Origin: Phycisphaeraceae bacterium
Lineage (GTDB): Bacteria; Planctomycetota; Phycisphaerae; Phycisphaerales; Phycisphaeraceae
Assembly: GCA_020850375.1 (NCBI GenBank)
Contig: JADZET010000365.1
Location: 1 to 7,098, forward strand
DNA: 7,098 nt
Direction: 5' to 3'
Position numbers and translations under genes: made by a program
The notes under the pieces: model-generated
The model's input: only the letters and a program-made list of their open reading frames with translations
Told to the model about the DNA's origin: nothing
Database searches by the model: none
In this document: positions 5,981 through 7,098 of the stretch, in pieces
How the letters are laid out: each line of letters starts with the position of its first letter
Position numbering within the stretch: position 1 is the first letter of the stretch

Positions 5981-7098
5981 CTAGGCGGACCAGCGGGAGG
6001 CGATCTGGTAGGTGATCAGGGCGGCGGCGTAGGCCAGGACGGTCATGTAGGCGAACTGGAAGATGGGCCACTTCCAGGAGCGGGTCTCGCGTTTGGTGAC
6101 GGCCTGGGTGGGGAGACACTGCATGGCCAGGACGTAGAAGACCAGGAGGCTCAGGCAGGTGGCGGTGGTGAAGACGGGCGAGCCGTCGGAGCGGGTGGCC
6201 TGGCGGAGGGTGTCGTAGAGGGAGGTGGGGTTTTCGTCGGCGGCGTCGGCGCCTACACCGTAGATGATGGCGAGGGTCGAGACGATGACCTCGCGGGCGG
6301 CGAGGGAGCTGACGACGCCGACGCCGATCTGCCAGTCGAAGCCGAGAGGGGCGAGGACGGGCTCGACGAAGCGTCCGAGTCGTCCGGCGGCGGAGTGGGC
6401 GAGGGAGTGCTGGGCGGCGAGCTGGTCGGCGTGGGCGGCGAGGGATTGGGCCGCTTCGGTCTGGCCGGACTGCTCGAGGACCTGGGCCTGGGTTTGCATG
6501 GCCAGGGATTCGGCGGGCGGGTCGCTCTTGGGGTAGGTGGCCCGGGCCCAGAGGATGACGGAGATGACGAGGATCATGGTGCCGGCGTTCTTGACGAAGA
6601 CGAGGGAGCGGTCGAGCATCGAGAGCAGCGCGTTGCGGAGGCTGGGGACCTTGTAGCCGGGGAGCTCGAGGACGAGGGGTCGGGGCTGTCCGGGGAGGAT
6701 GGTGCGTTTGAGGGCGAAGGCGACGGCGATGGCGGCGAGGATGCCCAGGGCGTAGGCGCCGGTGAAGAGGAGGGAGGCGCGCAGGGGCTGGCCGGGGAAG
6801 AGCAGCGCGGTGACCATGGCGTAGACGGGGATGCGGGCGGAGCAGGTCATCAGGGGCAGGACGAGGATGGTGACGAGTCGGTCGCGTTTGTCCTCGATGA
6901 CGCGGGCGGACATGATCGCGGGGATGGCGCAGGCGTGTGCGGAGAGGAGGGGGACGAAGGCCTTGCCTGGGAGGCCGACGCGGCGCATGAGGCGGTCCAT
7001 GACGAAGGCGGCGCGGGCGAGGTAGCCGGTGTCTTCGAGGAGGGCGAGGAAGAAGAAGAGGATGCCGATCTGGGGGAGGAAGACGAGCATGCCGCCGA
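5981..7098 (-). CDS. feoB: Ferrous iron transport protein B, C-terminal half, 5'-truncated
   Basis: FeoB is the inner-membrane Fe(II) transporter with an N-terminal G domain and a C-terminal membrane channel. Only the membrane part is in the window: the frame runs through the right edge, and the codons GG before the Met at 7088-7090 match the family segment GG-x-LVFLPQI, so this Met is internal. Numbering from it, the LLEDTGYLARAAFVMDRLM segment (residues 17-35), the gate cysteine motifs HACAIPAIM (Cys54) and TCSARIPVY (Cys83), the GFDWQIG and AAREVIVST segments, and a final FQFAYMTVLAYAAALITYQ helix are all present. The C-terminus is complete. An Ala/Gln-rich soluble loop at about residues 187-232 precedes AGRLGRFVEP; loops of this type are usual in this FeoB group. 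The G domain and any feoA must lie to the right. The HAD gene follows after 109 bases, so co-transcription is possible but unproven. Confidence 0.95.
   Translation of the reverse strand, partial: GGMLVFLPQIGILFFFLALLEDTGYLARAAFVMDRLMRRVGLPGKAFVPLLSAHACAIPAIMSARVIEDKRDRLVTILVLPLMTCSARIPVYAMVTALLFPGQPLRASLLFTGAYALGILAAIAVAFALKRTILPGQPRPLVLELPGYKVPSLRNALLSMLDRSLVFVKNAGTMILVISVILWARATYPKSDPPAESLAMQTQAQVLEQSGQTEAAQSLAAHADQLAAQHSLAHSAAGRLGRFVEPVLAPLGFDWQIGVGVVSSLAAREVIVSTLAIIYGVGADAADENPTSLYDTLRQATRSDGSPVFTTATCLSLLVFYVLAMQCLPTQAVTKRETRSWKWPIFQFAYMTVLAYAAALITYQIASRWSA

Noticed and set aside
5239..6015. 258-codon plus-strand frame opposite the HAD gene
   Set aside because: Gly/Val/Ala/Asp-rich string without motifs, while the minus strand shows all main HAD motifs.
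7088..7090. ATG at 7090 as the start of a short FeoB-like protein
   Set aside because: The frame stays open to the window edge and the preceding Gly-Gly codons match the FeoB family, so the Met is internal to a cut-off gene.
1..7098. CRISPR array, tRNA, rRNA, insertion sequence or phage attachment site
   Set aside because: No regularly spaced repeats, tRNA-like cloverleaf, rRNA motifs, transposase or terminal inverted repeats were seen; nearly all bases are coding.
5131..7098. Horizontal transfer of the HAD-feoB block because its codon use differs from nuo
   Set aside because: The difference mirrors gene orientation and not origin; G enrichment on the plus strand is the same across both blocks.

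Overview
The window is a very GC-rich bacterial chromosome segment holding two gene blocks that face each other. The left block (plus strand) is the distal end of a respiratory complex I operon, nuoL (5' end cut off by the window), nuoM and nuoN. These are the three antiporter-like proton-pumping membrane subunits of NADH:quinone oxidoreductase. The right block (minus strand) reads from the right edge: feoB (C-terminal half of a ferrous iron transporter, 5' end cut off), a 109-base gap with overlapping inverted repeats, and a HAD-superfamily phosphatase gene whose last 24 bases overlap the 3' end of nuoN tail to tail.

The organism is probably a member of the Planctomycetota, possibly a Phycisphaerae-like lineage. 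This rests on recalled features: the NuoN motif HFYAADVYQG in place of the usual HFWTPDVYEG, histidine-rich loops in NuoL and NuoM, a FeoB gate with CAIP and TCSARIPVY motifs, and very high GC. No phylogeny could be run, so the phylum is a moderate-confidence inference. The gene identities themselves are secure.

Layout: 2-1672 nuoL; 1673-1726 a 54-base spacer almost filled by a strong GC hairpin; 1727-3412 nuoM; 3412-5154 nuoN, coupled to nuoM through a TGATG stop/start overlap; 5131-5871 HAD phosphatase (minus); 5872-5980 gap with two overlapping hairpins; 5981-7098 feoB (minus). No gene-free stretch exceeds 300 bases. I see no tRNA, rRNA, CRISPR array, insertion sequence or transposase.

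NuoL, NuoM and NuoN sit side by side in the membrane arm and together pump most of the protons moved by complex I. FeoB and the phosphatase are not functionally tied to them by anything visible. FeoB supplies Fe(II), which the Fe-S clusters of complex I need, but that link is generic.

The gene content is ordinary housekeeping and I found no undescribed system. The most striking signal is compositional. The plus strand is G-rich whatever the gene orientation, so nuo genes use NNG codons (CTG, GTG, GCG, GGG) while the minus-strand genes use NNC codons (CTC, GTC, GCC, GGC) for the same amino acids. Other points worth a second look are the nuoL-nuoM hairpin, the 85-residue charged tail on NuoN, a G10 tract inside nuoN, and the structured feoB-HAD spacer.
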